Made by a program: the position numbers and the translations under genes. This document shows, in pieces, positions 24,751 to 34,311 of a stretch of 64,000 nucleotides of DNA (the first letter of the stretch is position 1; every line of letters starts with the position of its first letter). Source of the stretch: an uncultured Lachnospiraceae bacterium (GTDB lineage: Bacteria; Bacillota; Clostridia; Lachnospirales; Lachnospiraceae); the NCBI GenBank assembly GCA_902493385.1, contig CABUPO010000005.1, positions 62,001-126,000 of the forward strand. The letters are read 5' to 3'. Below the pieces are notes generated by a model. The model searched no databases. It saw nothing but the letters and a program-made list of their open reading frames with translations, and was not told where the DNA came from.

Positions 24751-27153
24751 GAGCATAGGCAAATCAATCTGTACCTTAAATAAATCTCCGTCAAGGGTTA
24801 TTGTCAGGATTCCGTCGTGAATCTCAATTATAGAGCGGGCTATTGATAATCCGAGACCGCTTCCTTCAGTGCTTCTTGCGGCGTCTCCGCGAATGAATCT
24901 TTCAGTAAGCTCCGATGCGTCGCAGTTAAGCGGTTCATCGGAGATGTTTTTAATTGAAATCGTAACAGTCTCTCCGAATGTTTCAGTGTCTATATATACT
25001 CTTGTGCCCGGCATCGCATATTTGTATATGTTGTTGTACAGGTTTTCAAATACGCGCCAGATTTTTCTGCCGTCTGCATTCACATATATATGTTCTTCAA
25101 AAACGGATGAAACAACCTCAAGCTTTTTTTCAGCAAATTTTTCGCCGTATTCGCCAAGACTCTGTTTTAGAAGCTGGATTATGTCTATTTTTTCCTTGTG
25201 AATATCTGCGGCTCCGGAATTGAGCTTGGAGGCTTCTATAAGGTCTTCCGTAAGATTTTTAAGCCTTGCCGCTTTTTTTTCAAGAATATCGACATACTCA
25301 GGAGCCTTATCACAGTCCGTTCCTTCTTTTTTCAGCAAATCCACATAATTGATTATGGATGTAAGAGGAGTTTTAATATCATGTGAAACGTTGGTTATAA
25401 GCTCTGTCTTCATACGCTCATTCTTAATGCTTTTTGCTATTGCATTATTAAGCCCGTCGCCTATGTTATTAATGCTGTTTTTTAGCTCTTTATTGGTCGG
25501 ATATTTCATATTATCAGTTATTTTGTAATCAATTTCACCTGATGAAATTTTGTCGGCGCCATCTTTTATGATTTTTAATTCAATAAAGAAACGCCACATA
25601 ATATAGCAGAATATACCGATTGGAATGCATGCCATTATAAATGGGAGGAACGGTTCGTATGTGCTTAACGTATAAATTATAACTATGCCTGCCCATAATG
25701 CTGCTGCAGCTCCAAATGCTATAACTTTAAAAGAAAGCCTGGTGTTCGATAATATGCCTTTAATAATTTCCCTGAATTTTCGTATGAGGCTTTGATATTT
25801 TTTCTTAATCCAAATACATATTATACCTATAAGAGTAGTTTTTGCCAGTGAATGGCTCCTGATTCTGCGTACAAAGCTCTCTGACAGTAAAACTACGCAT
25901 TCTACATTGGTAAGAAGCGTTATTATAAGAGCAGTCTGTAACAGAATCCACATTTTGTCCTGAAGTATTTCTATTATATCTGCATAGTTTGATACAGATA
26001 CGTATATAAGACTATAAATTAACGTATATATTGTAATGGCGCAGGCGAGTATAACATCAAGGTACAGCTTATCAGACTTTCTGACTTTGGGGGCGCCGTT
26101 TTTTTCGTTCCTGCCTGCGGTGGCTAAAAGAATGATAAACAGAATAAATGCTGTAAATATTTCTGCAATTGACGCTATAAACATACCCCAGAGAGCCGAT
26201 ATGAGTTTTAGATAGTTGTCTTCTTCGGCAATATCTTTTAATAAGTTATAGTTTGTATAATAAGTATCCTTGACAGGATAGCTTTTATCAATTCCAAAGA
26301 CTCCGCTTATAACATTATTTTTCATAAAACTGCTGGCGTCCAGAGAAATAAAATAGCTGGAATCCAAAGTTGATTCGACGTCTGACAATAAGTTAAAGTC
26401 AGTATTATCTGAATCAACAATTCCAGAGCGGAGGCATTTTAAAGTTATGCCGTCCATAACATATATATCAGAATAATTGGAGTCAGAATCCAAAAGCAGG
26501 GTTTCATCGATATTAGATATTGTATACTCTGCGTCATTAATAACATATTTTATACTGAATCTGAAATTAGTATCAGCAGCAGAGGTCAGGGAATCTATTG
26601 TATCCTTAAGCGCAGTCTCTTTGCTTTCATTATCAAGTAAAGCAAAATCCGGTGTGATATCCAGTGTGTCAGTAATCCATCTGTATAGGTCAATATATTG
26701 ACATACACTTTTATAGTAATTGTGAATGCCTTCAAGATTTTGTTTGTCTTCATAAGAGTCTGAGTCAGTATCAATAAGGTTTTCATACTCGTCTAATTTG
26801 GTATAATAATATGAAGCAAAATCTGTATAGACAGTATTAGAAATATTGTCGTTATTATAAATATCCCTGCCATTATGAATATTAGAAACCATTCTTATAA
26901 TATCCGAAGCAGTTACATAACCTTCTGAAGAATGCTGGGCAAGAATTGTATCAGGATTATCAAAAAAAATCCTGAACTGATAGCTGGCATATGCAATATC
27001 TATTGCACTTACCGTATCGTTATAATAATGACGGGTATATTCATCTTTGCTGTTAAGCTTACTGGCGTTGTTCAGAAAATATATCATATTTCCGATACAC
27101 ATTGCTGCAAGAAGAAGAATACATATGTGCAGAACTATTCTTTTCTTTTTCAT
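24742..27153 (-). CDS. Large multi-pass sensor histidine kinase
   Basis: 803 residues: a signal-anchor helix (7-27), an extracytoplasmic domain of about 300 residues rich in Asp, Asn, Ser and Tyr with no recognisable fold, then about five membrane helices between 325 and 520, a short HAMP-like stretch, DHp with His591 (NVSHDIKTPL), N-box (703-710) and G-box GSGLGLS (about 764-770). Its signal is unknown. The gene lies 20 bases after its response regulator and is co-transcribed. The arrangement near a GH13 enzyme and a CotH protein suggests sensing of a surface or envelope state, but this is inference. Confidence 0.92.
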   Translation of the reverse strand: MKKKRIVLHICILLLAAMCIGNMIYFLNNASKLNSKDEYTRHYYNDTVSAIDIAYASYQFRIFFDNPDTILAQHSSEGYVTASDIIRMVSNIHNGRDIYNNDNISNTVYTDFASYYYTKLDEYENLIDTDSDSYEDKQNLEGIHNYYKSVCQYIDLYRWITDTLDITPDFALLDNESKETALKDTIDSLTSAADTNFRFSIKYVINDAEYTISNIDETLLLDSDSNYSDIYVMDGITLKCLRSGIVDSDNTDFNLLSDVESTLDSSYFISLDASSFMKNNVISGVFGIDKSYPVKDTYYTNYNLLKDIAEEDNYLKLISALWGMFIASIAEIFTAFILFIILLATAGRNEKNGAPKVRKSDKLYLDVILACAITIYTLIYSLIYVSVSNYADIIEILQDKMWILLQTALIITLLTNVECVVLLSESFVRRIRSHSLAKTTLIGIICIWIKKKYQSLIRKFREIIKGILSNTRLSFKVIAFGAAAALWAGIVIIYTLSTYEPFLPFIMACIPIGIFCYIMWRFFIELKIIKDGADKISSGEIDYKITDNMKYPTNKELKNSINNIGDGLNNAIAKSIKNERMKTELITNVSHDIKTPLTSIINYVDLLKKEGTDCDKAPEYVDILEKKAARLKNLTEDLIEASKLNSGAADIHKEKIDIIQLLKQSLGEYGEKFAEKKLEVVSSVFEEHIYVNADGRKIWRVFENLYNNIYKYAMPGTRVYIDTETFGETVTISIKNISDEPLNCDASELTERFIRGDAARSTEGSGLGLSIARSIIEIHDGILTITLDGDLFKVQIDLPMLSN

Positions 27154-27173
27154 AGCATTATCATCCTTTCACT

Positions 27174-27860
27174 TTAATCAATCTTGTAGCCGATTCCCCA
27201 GACCACTTTCAGGTACCTTGGGTCCTTTGGATTGATTTCAATTTTTTCACGGATATGTCTTATATGTACGGCAACTGTGTTATCGGCGCAGACAGCTTCT
27301 TCATTCCATACGTTTTCATATATCTGATTTATTGAAAATACCTTTCCCGGATTTTTCATAAGAAGCAGAAGTATATTATATTCATATGGAGTGAGCCTTA
27401 CGGCGTCGCCGTCGACAGTAACTTCTTTTTTGTCGTCGTCCACAATAAGCCCGCCTACGGCGTACACATTGTCGGAAGCAGCAGGAAGCGCTCCGAGTAC
27501 CGTGTAACGCCTTAGCTGGGATTTTACTCTGGCAATAAGCTCAAGCGGATTAAACGGCTTGGTTATATAATCGTCCGCGCCTACGTCAAGTCCGATGATT
27601 TTGTCAGAGTCCTCTGATTTTGCTGATAAAATGATGATTGGAACGCCGCTTGATTCCCTGATTTTCAAAGTCGCGCGCAGACCGTCGATTCCGGGCATCA
27701 TGATGTCAATAATAATGAGCTGTATGTCATTTTCTTTCATAATCTTTAATGCGGTAAGACCATCGTATGCTTTAACGACATTATAGCCTTCTTTTGCAAG
27801 GTAAATGTCAATAGCGTCAACAATTTCTTTGTCATCATCACAAACCAGTATGTTATACAT
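27174..27860 (-). CDS. OmpR-family response regulator
   Basis: 228 residues: receiver domain (DDDKE at 8-12, phospho-acceptor Asp52 in IIIDIMMPG, Lys in DDYITKPF) and winged-helix domain ending KVVWGIGYKID. The open frame extends 22 codons further up, but the ATG at 27860 has GGAGG nine bases before it and gives the normal start MYNILVCDDD. It precedes the large kinase. Three CTTAA-type repeats upstream of its promoter may be self-regulatory sites. Confidence 0.94.
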   Translation of the reverse strand: MYNILVCDDDKEIVDAIDIYLAKEGYNVVKAYDGLTALKIMKENDIQLIIIDIMMPGIDGLRATLKIRESSGVPIIILSAKSEDSDKIIGLDVGADDYITKPFNPLELIARVKSQLRRYTVLGALPAASDNVYAVGGLIVDDDKKEVTVDGDAVRLTPYEYNILLLLMKNPGKVFSINQIYENVWNEEAVCADNTVAVHIRHIREKIEINPKDPRYLKVVWGIGYKID

Positions 27861-27897
27861 ATCATTAACCTCCGTGAATGCACATTTTCTTTGTGCA

Positions 27898-27963
27898 TAT
27901 ATAGGATAATGCTGTTTTTTTAACAAATAGCAATCAAAATTATTAAGATATTCTTAAGGTTTA
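27898..27963 (-). promoter_or_regulatory. Promoter and repeat cluster of the response regulator-kinase operon
   Basis: Minus strand: -35 TTGTTA (27926-27921), 17 bases, -10 TATATA (27903-27898). Upstream of the -35 are CCTTAA, CCTTAA and TCTTAA, the last two 11 bases apart and partly forming the palindrome TTAAGA-TAT-TCTTAA (27943-27957). These fit a regulator binding site. Confidence 0.55.
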
Positions 27964-27978
27964 AGGTCATAGGATGCC

Positions 27979-29283
27979 TCAGGGCGTCAGGTACATAACT
28001 CCGTATGCAGGTATTGTTATGCTTCCGTTAAATTCGTATTCTTTGTCTGTGAGCATATCGCGCAGATGATTTGTACCTGCGTCAAAGGATACGGATACAT
28101 CGTTTTCATCTGCATTTATTGCAACATATACACGGTTAGCGCCGTTATTTCGCTCAAATACACAATGCTTATTATTAAGCGCCTTTGAATAAAAAGCGCC
28201 GTTGCATAATGCGTCATTGTTCTTATGTGCATAAGCAAGCTTTGAAATAAATTCTGCAAGCTCATTATATACAGGCGCGTCAAAACAAGCGCGCAGAGCC
28301 GGGTCGCCTTCGCTTTTGTGAGCCTTTGCGCCCCATTCACTGCCGTAGTAGACGCAGGGAATGCCCGGCATTCCAAATAACATGCCATATATTGGTTTGA
28401 GGTGGTTTTCATTAGCGAGGCAGCTTGCAATACGCGATACGTCATGGTTGTCTGTAAAACAAAGAAGATGCATGCCTTTATATAAAGTCCAGTTTTCAGG
28501 TCCGAACTGTCTGAGAAGAGAATGTATTATTTCAAACATGTTCATACTGTTAAAGCTTGAGAACAGGCCTTTATAGCATTCATAATTGGTGCAGCTGTGA
28601 AGCATTTCATCATTTACCCACTGATTGTAATCGCCGTGCAAAAGCTCTCCAATAAGAACAAAATCAGGCTTAAGAGCGTCGCAGAAACGTCGCAGTCTTT
28701 TTAAGAAATCTTTGTCAAGGCAGTATGCTACGTCAAGTCTTAAACCGTCGATATCAAATTCCTGTACCCAAAAGCTTATGGCGTCAAATATATGAGATAT
28801 AACAGCCTCATTTCTTAAGTTCAGCTTAACAAGGTCATAGTTGCCTTCCCAGCCTTCATACCATAAACCGTCGTTATAGTGGGAGTTTCCGCCAAAATCT
28901 ATATGGAACCAATCTCTGTAAGGAGATGCTTCGCGGTTTTTAAGCACATCCTGAAAAGCAAAGAATCCTCTGCCTACATGGTTAAATACTCCGTCAAGGA
29001 CAATTCTTATGCCGTTTTCTTTTAAAGTGCGGCATAATTTTGCAAAATCTTCATTAGTGCCAAGACGTACGTCTATTTTTTTATAATCTCTTGTATTGTA
29101 TCCGTGTGTATCTGATTCAAAAACTGGCGAGAAATAGATTGCGTCTGCGCCAAGCTTTTTGATATGGGGAATCCAGTCATATATTTTGTTAATACGAGAG
29201 ACTGCATTTCCGTCATTTTCAAATGGCGCTCCACAGAACCCAAGAGGGTAGATTTGATAAAATACACTGTTATCTGTCCACAT
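27979..29283 (-). CDS. GH13 alpha-glucosidase/cyclomaltodextrinase-like enzyme, intracellular
   Basis: A 434-residue alpha-amylase-family barrel without signal peptide or N-terminal domain. Catalytic residues: nucleophile Asp184 in GLRLDVAY, acid Glu213 in LIGELLHGD, Asp281 in FTDNHDVSR; the VLDGVFNHVG region is also typical. Short, cytoplasmic GH13 enzymes usually degrade imported maltodextrins. AAGGAG lies before the ATG. Only 26 bases separate it from the CotH surface-protein gene upstream, so it may share that transcript. The stop lies beside the response regulator promoter. Confidence 0.92.
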   Translation of the reverse strand: MWTDNSVFYQIYPLGFCGAPFENDGNAVSRINKIYDWIPHIKKLGADAIYFSPVFESDTHGYNTRDYKKIDVRLGTNEDFAKLCRTLKENGIRIVLDGVFNHVGRGFFAFQDVLKNREASPYRDWFHIDFGGNSHYNDGLWYEGWEGNYDLVKLNLRNEAVISHIFDAISFWVQEFDIDGLRLDVAYCLDKDFLKRLRRFCDALKPDFVLIGELLHGDYNQWVNDEMLHSCTNYECYKGLFSSFNSMNMFEIIHSLLRQFGPENWTLYKGMHLLCFTDNHDVSRIASCLANENHLKPIYGMLFGMPGIPCVYYGSEWGAKAHKSEGDPALRACFDAPVYNELAEFISKLAYAHKNNDALCNGAFYSKALNNKHCVFERNNGANRVYVAINADENDVSVSFDAGTNHLRDMLTDKEYEFNGSITIPAYGVMYLTP

Positions 29284-29309
29284 AATTTTTCTCCTTTAAT
29301 ATTGTTTAT

Positions 29310-32300
29310 TTAATATACTTTAATTGTTTTTTTGACGGTTATTCTACCGTATTTTACTTTGATTATTCCGGCGCCCTTTTTATATTTTGCAGTAAGCTTT
29401 ACTTTTACGCCGCTCTTTTTATTTAACTTAAATAATTTTTTGGCTTTTTTATTAAGAACCCATTTTACTTTGTTATTATCGGGATTCGTAATTTTTACTT
29501 TAAGGGTAATTTTTTTCCCGCGTTTAACCTTTGATTTGCCCCTTACAGACACAATAGGTTTGTCTGATTGCTGTATGCCGGACGGAGAATCAATGCCGGG
29601 TGTGCTGACAGCAGGGGTGTTTAATGTGCCTGCAGGCGTGTCGGAATGTGCGCCTGTATCCGGTATTTCAGCAGGTTTGGCAGCAGGCTCTGTGGACGGT
29701 GCGTCTGTATCCGGTATGTCGGAAGGTTCAGAAGACGGCGCTGCAATCGGCTTTGGCGTTACATCAGGTGTTACATCAGGCGTCGCAGCTGGCTTTGGCG
29801 TAGCGGTTGGTACAGGCGTAGGAGAAGGCGCAGGTGCGGCAACAGTTTTTTCAAATACTTTAAAGCTGCTTTCATTACTTATATATGCGCCCTGACCGTC
29901 TGCGGCGTGTGCTTCGACAATGTGAAGCGAATCTGATGAGTCTAGCATTGTATCGTCAACTGTAACTGTTACAGTATTACCGGATACCGGTGCAGTCTGT
30001 ATATTTGTTCCGTCAATTTGGAATGAGACATTTTTAATTGTACTGTCTGTCACTGATGCGGTAAACGTTGTTTTTTTGTCGGCGGCAGTATTAACGCTGG
30101 TAATGATTATTTTGTCCGACGTACTGTTTCCGAAGGACTTGTACAGATTCTGTACCGAGCTGTCAGTATCGTCTGAGTTTAATAAAAACTGCTTATCAAA
30201 CCATGCGACACGCTGCTTTATGAACTGCCTGAGGGTAGTAACAGCGTCGTTAAATGTCTGGCTTTGTGTCTTAAATACCGTACCGTCTGATTTTATTGCA
30301 TTTCCTGAGTACAGATGATAAGTGCTTTGCCACCTGGCGTCGTCTGCGTCTGCGGCATTTTGGTATTTTTTCTCTGAGGAATCTATGATGCCGCCTGATT
30401 TTATAATATCTTCGATAAATGTATTTCGTATTCTTTTGTATTCCTCGTATGCTTTCAGGGTAAAATAAGGGTCTTTAATCAGGTAGCGGTTCCACTGATA
30501 CCGCTGGTAGTTCTGTTCGCAGAATGCGTCGCAGTTGGAATGCCAGCCTGTAATTACGAAAGGCGCCGTAGCTGAATACATGTTAATATTGCCAAACGCC
30601 CAGTCGTAATCCCATACAGGGCCCATTTTTGCCTTGCCCGTAATGTCTTTATACAGATACGTGCTGTTCTTCATGGAATCCCAGTTCATTGAAAGCTCGC
30701 ATACAATCCAGTATTTTACGAGTGAATCAAGGTCGAACAAATCTGTATAGTGAACTGTCTGTCCGGTATTTTTGTCTATAGTGTAATATACTTCGTTTTT
30801 CAGCGCGGCTTCGTATGAATTGAGATAATTTTTAACATAATCCATCATTTCGTTATCCGTCTTTGCATATTCAGGATTTCTGAAAAACATAGGGATTGTA
30901 TTATCGGTATGAAACGACGATATATATTTGTAAGTATTGCCTGTTCTAAAATCCATGTCCATAAGGAATCCGCCGGTAAAATCAGGAATCGAAGACATGT
31001 CATAATATTTATTCAGGTCATAGGTCTTATTTTTGTATGTGAATTTTTTTGAAGTTCTCCATGAAAAATCCGTTTTCATTGCGTCGCCAAGCGCATCTGC
31101 ATCTATGTTTTGGGAAGCGGCTACGGCGTCTGCAATATCTTCGCCAAGCTCTTCCCAGTCGAATATGTTGACGCGGGAGCCGCCAATCCGCACGTGTTCG
31201 CATAATTCATACATACCGGCATACTGTCCGTTAAGTATAAGTACGACGTTGACTGTAGCGGGAGAGTATTCCATTCCAATGTCTCTTGCAAAATTGTATA
31301 ACAATTCGTTCCTCATGCCGGTATGGTCAATTACGTTAGCGAGCAGAACCCAGTGCTTGTTTTTTCCTGTACCCATATTGAACAGGTTGGATTTTTTGTC
31401 AAGCTTAAGTTTATATGGCTTTTTTAAATTGTAGGATTCGGCAAACGACCATGTGGAGTTGCCGCGTCCCTTTACGGTTGTTTTTCCTGAATACAATCCG
31501 CTTGTGTCGTGATATTCTTTATTGCCCTGAAGACGTATAGCCGCGTCTTTTGCGTTGGAAGTGCTTGTTATGGCTGAACCGTCGTCGGTATCAAGGTATA
31601 CGACAGGAAGCTCGCTGCAGTACATAGAAAGGTCAAAGGAGGCGGATTTGTCAGTTGACACAGCTTTTACCGTAATGAATTTTTCAAGGTCAGAGGAAGT
31701 CGGGGTGTATGTGGCTGTTTTGTTGCTGATTGTTTTTCCGCCTACCGACCATGTATAGGTAAATGTGAGATTGCCCGCATTTTTTATATTGACTGTCAGG
31801 GGAACTCCGACCTCGGCGTAATTTTTTGAAAATGATGCGCTCATTACATTTTCTGATATTACCGTAACTTTAAATGAGCGCGTCCTGCCTGATGCAGTAG
31901 ATGCGGTAAGAGTAACAACGGTATCATTAACTATTGCCATTGTATCGGCGGCAGCCGTATAGCCGTCTATAGCCAAAGCTGTTTCGTTGCTGCTTTTCCA
32001 TGTAAGCGTATCGTTTCCGGAAGTCTCAGGAAGCGTAATCACTGTACGAACGTTGCTCTGAGATTCGCCTGCAGCATATGAAAGACTGATTCCCGAAAGA
32101 TATATTATGCCTTCAGAAAGCTTGTTGTTAAAGCATATGAGGGGCATTGGATAATATCCTGATTTGGACTGCCATACCAGGGATGATAATCCTGATTTTA
32201 AAGCTCCGTCCTTTAGTGAGCTTTCGGTAAGTGCAGTAGCTCCGTCAGGCTGTCCGTATCCCGGAGATAATATGTAGCAGCTATTTACATTGGTATAATA

Positions 32301-33152
32301 TGTGCTGTTCTCATATTCTGCGGCAAGAATCCCAAAGCCTTCATCGCCGTTATATGATATATTGCCGGTATTAACGCAGGAAGATATCTGCCTGCAGTAT
32401 GATTTTGCAACACGTCCTATAATTCCTCCGGAATACAGGTGGTTAGTGTCATTGCCGCCGGCAGTAACGTCTGCCCCGTTATATACGTTAGTAACTGTAA
32501 CGCCTTTGTTGATTTCACTTAGATATGAGCTGTCGGTGCGGCATTCTCCGATTACGCCTCCGCATCCTACAGTATTGGAAGCTGATTTGGTATTAACATA
32601 AAGGGCGCCGTTTAGAACCGCGACGTTATCGACAGACGCATAACCGTTAAGGTCGCCGCACAGTGTGCCCGCCGCCGTAAATCCGTTAGTAAATTCCGTT
32701 CTTATATTAACGTCAGTAAATATCAGATTCTTAATTTCAGCATAGTCATTTGAATCTGCGCTTCCTACAATTCCGAATAATCCAACTTCTGCGTAGTAGT
32801 GTCCGTATGGAAGGTCGCCTGAGAGGTTAATGGTCAGTCCGCTTATTACATGTCCCTGGCCGTTAAATGTTCCGGTAAATACACCGTCTCCCGATACACG
32901 GCCTTTTTCGCCGTAATAGCCGCCAATTGGCTCCCAGCTGCGTCCTGAAAGGTCTATATCAGCGGTGAGTACGTAGTTGTCTTCAAGGCTGTATGCCGGA
33001 TCTTTTCCAATCTTTGCAAGCTCGTCCGCCGAGGATATCTCTATTGGCGACCTGGTATTGCTTACAGCAGCCAAAGCTTTATTGGGGGTAATAAAAAACT
33101 GGATGAGAAATAGTGCAAATAAAACTAATATAAAATGCCCGGTTCGTTTCAT
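29310..33152 (-). CDS. Giant secreted CotH-kinase-family surface protein
   Basis: 1280 residues from the ATG with AGGAGGG seven bases upstream. Order: signal peptide (1-29); a beta-rich N-terminal region (40-330) with GLUG-like motifs (FTGTFNGQGHVISGL and several GG-I/V-IG-x repeats); two Ig-like domains (about 350-510); a CotH-kinase-like domain (about 515-900) with KGRGNSTW, GMRNELLYNF and GPVWDYDWAFGN; a beta domain; a Pro/Thr/Asp-rich linker (about 1080-1190); and a basic Ig-like end (VKRGKKITLKVKI ... KVY). CotH kinases phosphorylate spore-coat or secreted proteins; relatives outside spores occur in cellulolytic Clostridia. The function here, surface or coat, is open. Confidence 0.9.
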   Translation of the reverse strand: MKRTGHFILVLFALFLIQFFITPNKALAAVSNTRSPIEISSADELAKIGKDPAYSLEDNYVLTADIDLSGRSWEPIGGYYGEKGRVSGDGVFTGTFNGQGHVISGLTINLSGDLPYGHYYAEVGLFGIVGSADSNDYAEIKNLIFTDVNIRTEFTNGFTAAGTLCGDLNGYASVDNVAVLNGALYVNTKSASNTVGCGGVIGECRTDSSYLSEINKGVTVTNVYNGADVTAGGNDTNHLYSGGIIGRVAKSYCRQISSCVNTGNISYNGDEGFGILAAEYENSTYYTNVNSCYILSPGYGQPDGATALTESSLKDGALKSGLSSLVWQSKSGYYPMPLICFNNKLSEGIIYLSGISLSYAAGESQSNVRTVITLPETSGNDTLTWKSSNETALAIDGYTAAADTMAIVNDTVVTLTASTASGRTRSFKVTVISENVMSASFSKNYAEVGVPLTVNIKNAGNLTFTYTWSVGGKTISNKTATYTPTSSDLEKFITVKAVSTDKSASFDLSMYCSELPVVYLDTDDGSAITSTSNAKDAAIRLQGNKEYHDTSGLYSGKTTVKGRGNSTWSFAESYNLKKPYKLKLDKKSNLFNMGTGKNKHWVLLANVIDHTGMRNELLYNFARDIGMEYSPATVNVVLILNGQYAGMYELCEHVRIGGSRVNIFDWEELGEDIADAVAASQNIDADALGDAMKTDFSWRTSKKFTYKNKTYDLNKYYDMSSIPDFTGGFLMDMDFRTGNTYKYISSFHTDNTIPMFFRNPEYAKTDNEMMDYVKNYLNSYEAALKNEVYYTIDKNTGQTVHYTDLFDLDSLVKYWIVCELSMNWDSMKNSTYLYKDITGKAKMGPVWDYDWAFGNINMYSATAPFVITGWHSNCDAFCEQNYQRYQWNRYLIKDPYFTLKAYEEYKRIRNTFIEDIIKSGGIIDSSEKKYQNAADADDARWQSTYHLYSGNAIKSDGTVFKTQSQTFNDAVTTLRQFIKQRVAWFDKQFLLNSDDTDSSVQNLYKSFGNSTSDKIIITSVNTAADKKTTFTASVTDSTIKNVSFQIDGTNIQTAPVSGNTVTVTVDDTMLDSSDSLHIVEAHAADGQGAYISNESSFKVFEKTVAAPAPSPTPVPTATPKPAATPDVTPDVTPKPIAAPSSEPSDIPDTDAPSTEPAAKPAEIPDTGAHSDTPAGTLNTPAVSTPGIDSPSGIQQSDKPIVSVRGKSKVKRGKKITLKVKITNPDNNKVKWVLNKKAKKLFKLNKKSGVKVKLTAKYKKGAGIIKVKYGRITVKKTIKVY

Positions 33153-33323
33153 AGTCCGCCCTCCTGAATGTAGATGTGTGCGCATGGTTTAATGTATTCA
33201 CGAATAGTATAACATAAGGCGGTGGATAAGTGAATAAGGAGCGTAGTACATTTTAACAGACAATTGTATAAAAATACTGTATTTGAAAAATATATAATAT
33301 TATGAGCTTTTTCATTATATATG

Positions 33324-33352
33324 TTGACAATTTATGTTTTGGAATATAGTAT
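33324..33352 (+). promoter_or_regulatory. Strong sigma-A-type promoter of the LRR/EF-hand gene
   Basis: TTGACA, 17 bases, TAGTAT, about 50 bases before the start codon, in the divergent gap with the CotH gene. Confidence 0.7.
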
Positions 33353-33405
33353 ATTTATATACATAGGTAATAGGTTAGATATTATATAGGGAGGGGTAAA
33401 ATATT

Positions 33406-34290
33406 ATGAAAAAATTAATATTATCAGCGGCTGTATTTATGTTCTTACTGCTTGTTGGAACTAATAATGCAAGCGCGGCAGAACAGATATCTATTGATGA
33501 AGCTCATTTTCCTGAGATGTGTATCCGTGAAGAAGTAAGGAATATACATGATAAAAATCATGACGGAATACTATCCGTAGAGGAACAGGAGGCCGTAACA
33601 GATTTTTGGGTGTATAAATTCTGTGATAAGGACGATTATCCGACAGAGTATTTGAATGCGCCGTGTCCCGAATATACAATGGACGACCTTACGCTTGATT
33701 TTAAAGGAATGGAGTATTTTACTAATTTAAAAAATATTCATCTGGATTGTTCTTACGCACATGTTTATGTGAAAGGGTTGAAACAAAGGGATAAATATGA
33801 TATAAAGGTAAAGAATTTTGAGAGCCTTTCTAAGTGCTTACGGCTTGAGACAATTTTATGGTTCAGAATAAATGAAAGCTTTCTTCTTGATGATGGCAGA
33901 GCGGTGGATGTGGATGTGTCGAAATGGAGTCAGCTGAAAAACTTATCGTTATATATAAGTAATAAGAACGTAACGTTCACGCTTGGAAACAAGAAGCTTA
34001 AAACATTGCACGCAGGCGGTAATAACATAAAATTAAAAAATATTTCAGGCTGTCCAAAGCTTAGAGAATTATCCTTAGAATGTAAAAATATTAAAAGCCT
34101 TAATTTAAGTAAGTGCAGGAACCTCAGGCAATTGTCTGTTGCAGGAGTAAGAGGAATTAAAACAATATGTGTATATAATGATAAACTGACGTATGTTCCG
34201 GCAAAAAAGAATGCTTCTGTGAATATGAAGAAGGTCTGGCATAAGAATAAATTAAGTATTTATGCTCAGAAGGGAACAAAGATACTTTAA
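33406..34290 (+). CDS. Secreted leucine-rich protein with an EF-hand-like calcium loop
   Basis: 294 residues: signal peptide (1-25, cut after ASA), then HDKNHDGILSVEEQEA, a complete 12-position EF-hand loop (Asp, Asn, Asp, Gly, ..., Glu), then a leucine-rich-repeat region (about 90-270, e.g. LKNISGCPKLRELSLECKNIKSLNLSKCRNLRQLSVAG) with units of about 21 residues. No anchor motif is seen. Such proteins bind ligands at the cell surface. It has its own promoter and a GGGAGGGG ribosome site. The polytopic membrane protein follows after 21 bases and is probably its partner. Confidence 0.75.
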   Translation: MKKLILSAAVFMFLLLVGTNNASAAEQISIDEAHFPEMCIREEVRNIHDKNHDGILSVEEQEAVTDFWVYKFCDKDDYPTEYLNAPCPEYTMDDLTLDFKGMEYFTNLKNIHLDCSYAHVYVKGLKQRDKYDIKVKNFESLSKCLRLETILWFRINESFLLDDGRAVDVDVSKWSQLKNLSLYISNKNVTFTLGNKKLKTLHAGGNNIKLKNISGCPKLRELSLECKNIKSLNLSKCRNLRQLSVAGVRGIKTICVYNDKLTYVPAKKNASVNMKKVWHKNKLSIYAQKGTKIL

Positions 34291-34311
34291 TAGGGAGAAT
34301 TGGAAAATAAA

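Noticed and set aside
27879..27897. Palindrome TGCACA...TGTGCA as an operator of the response regulator
   Set aside because: It lies just upstream of the ribosome site with a 7-base loop and could as well be a mild RNA hairpin; no support for protein binding.
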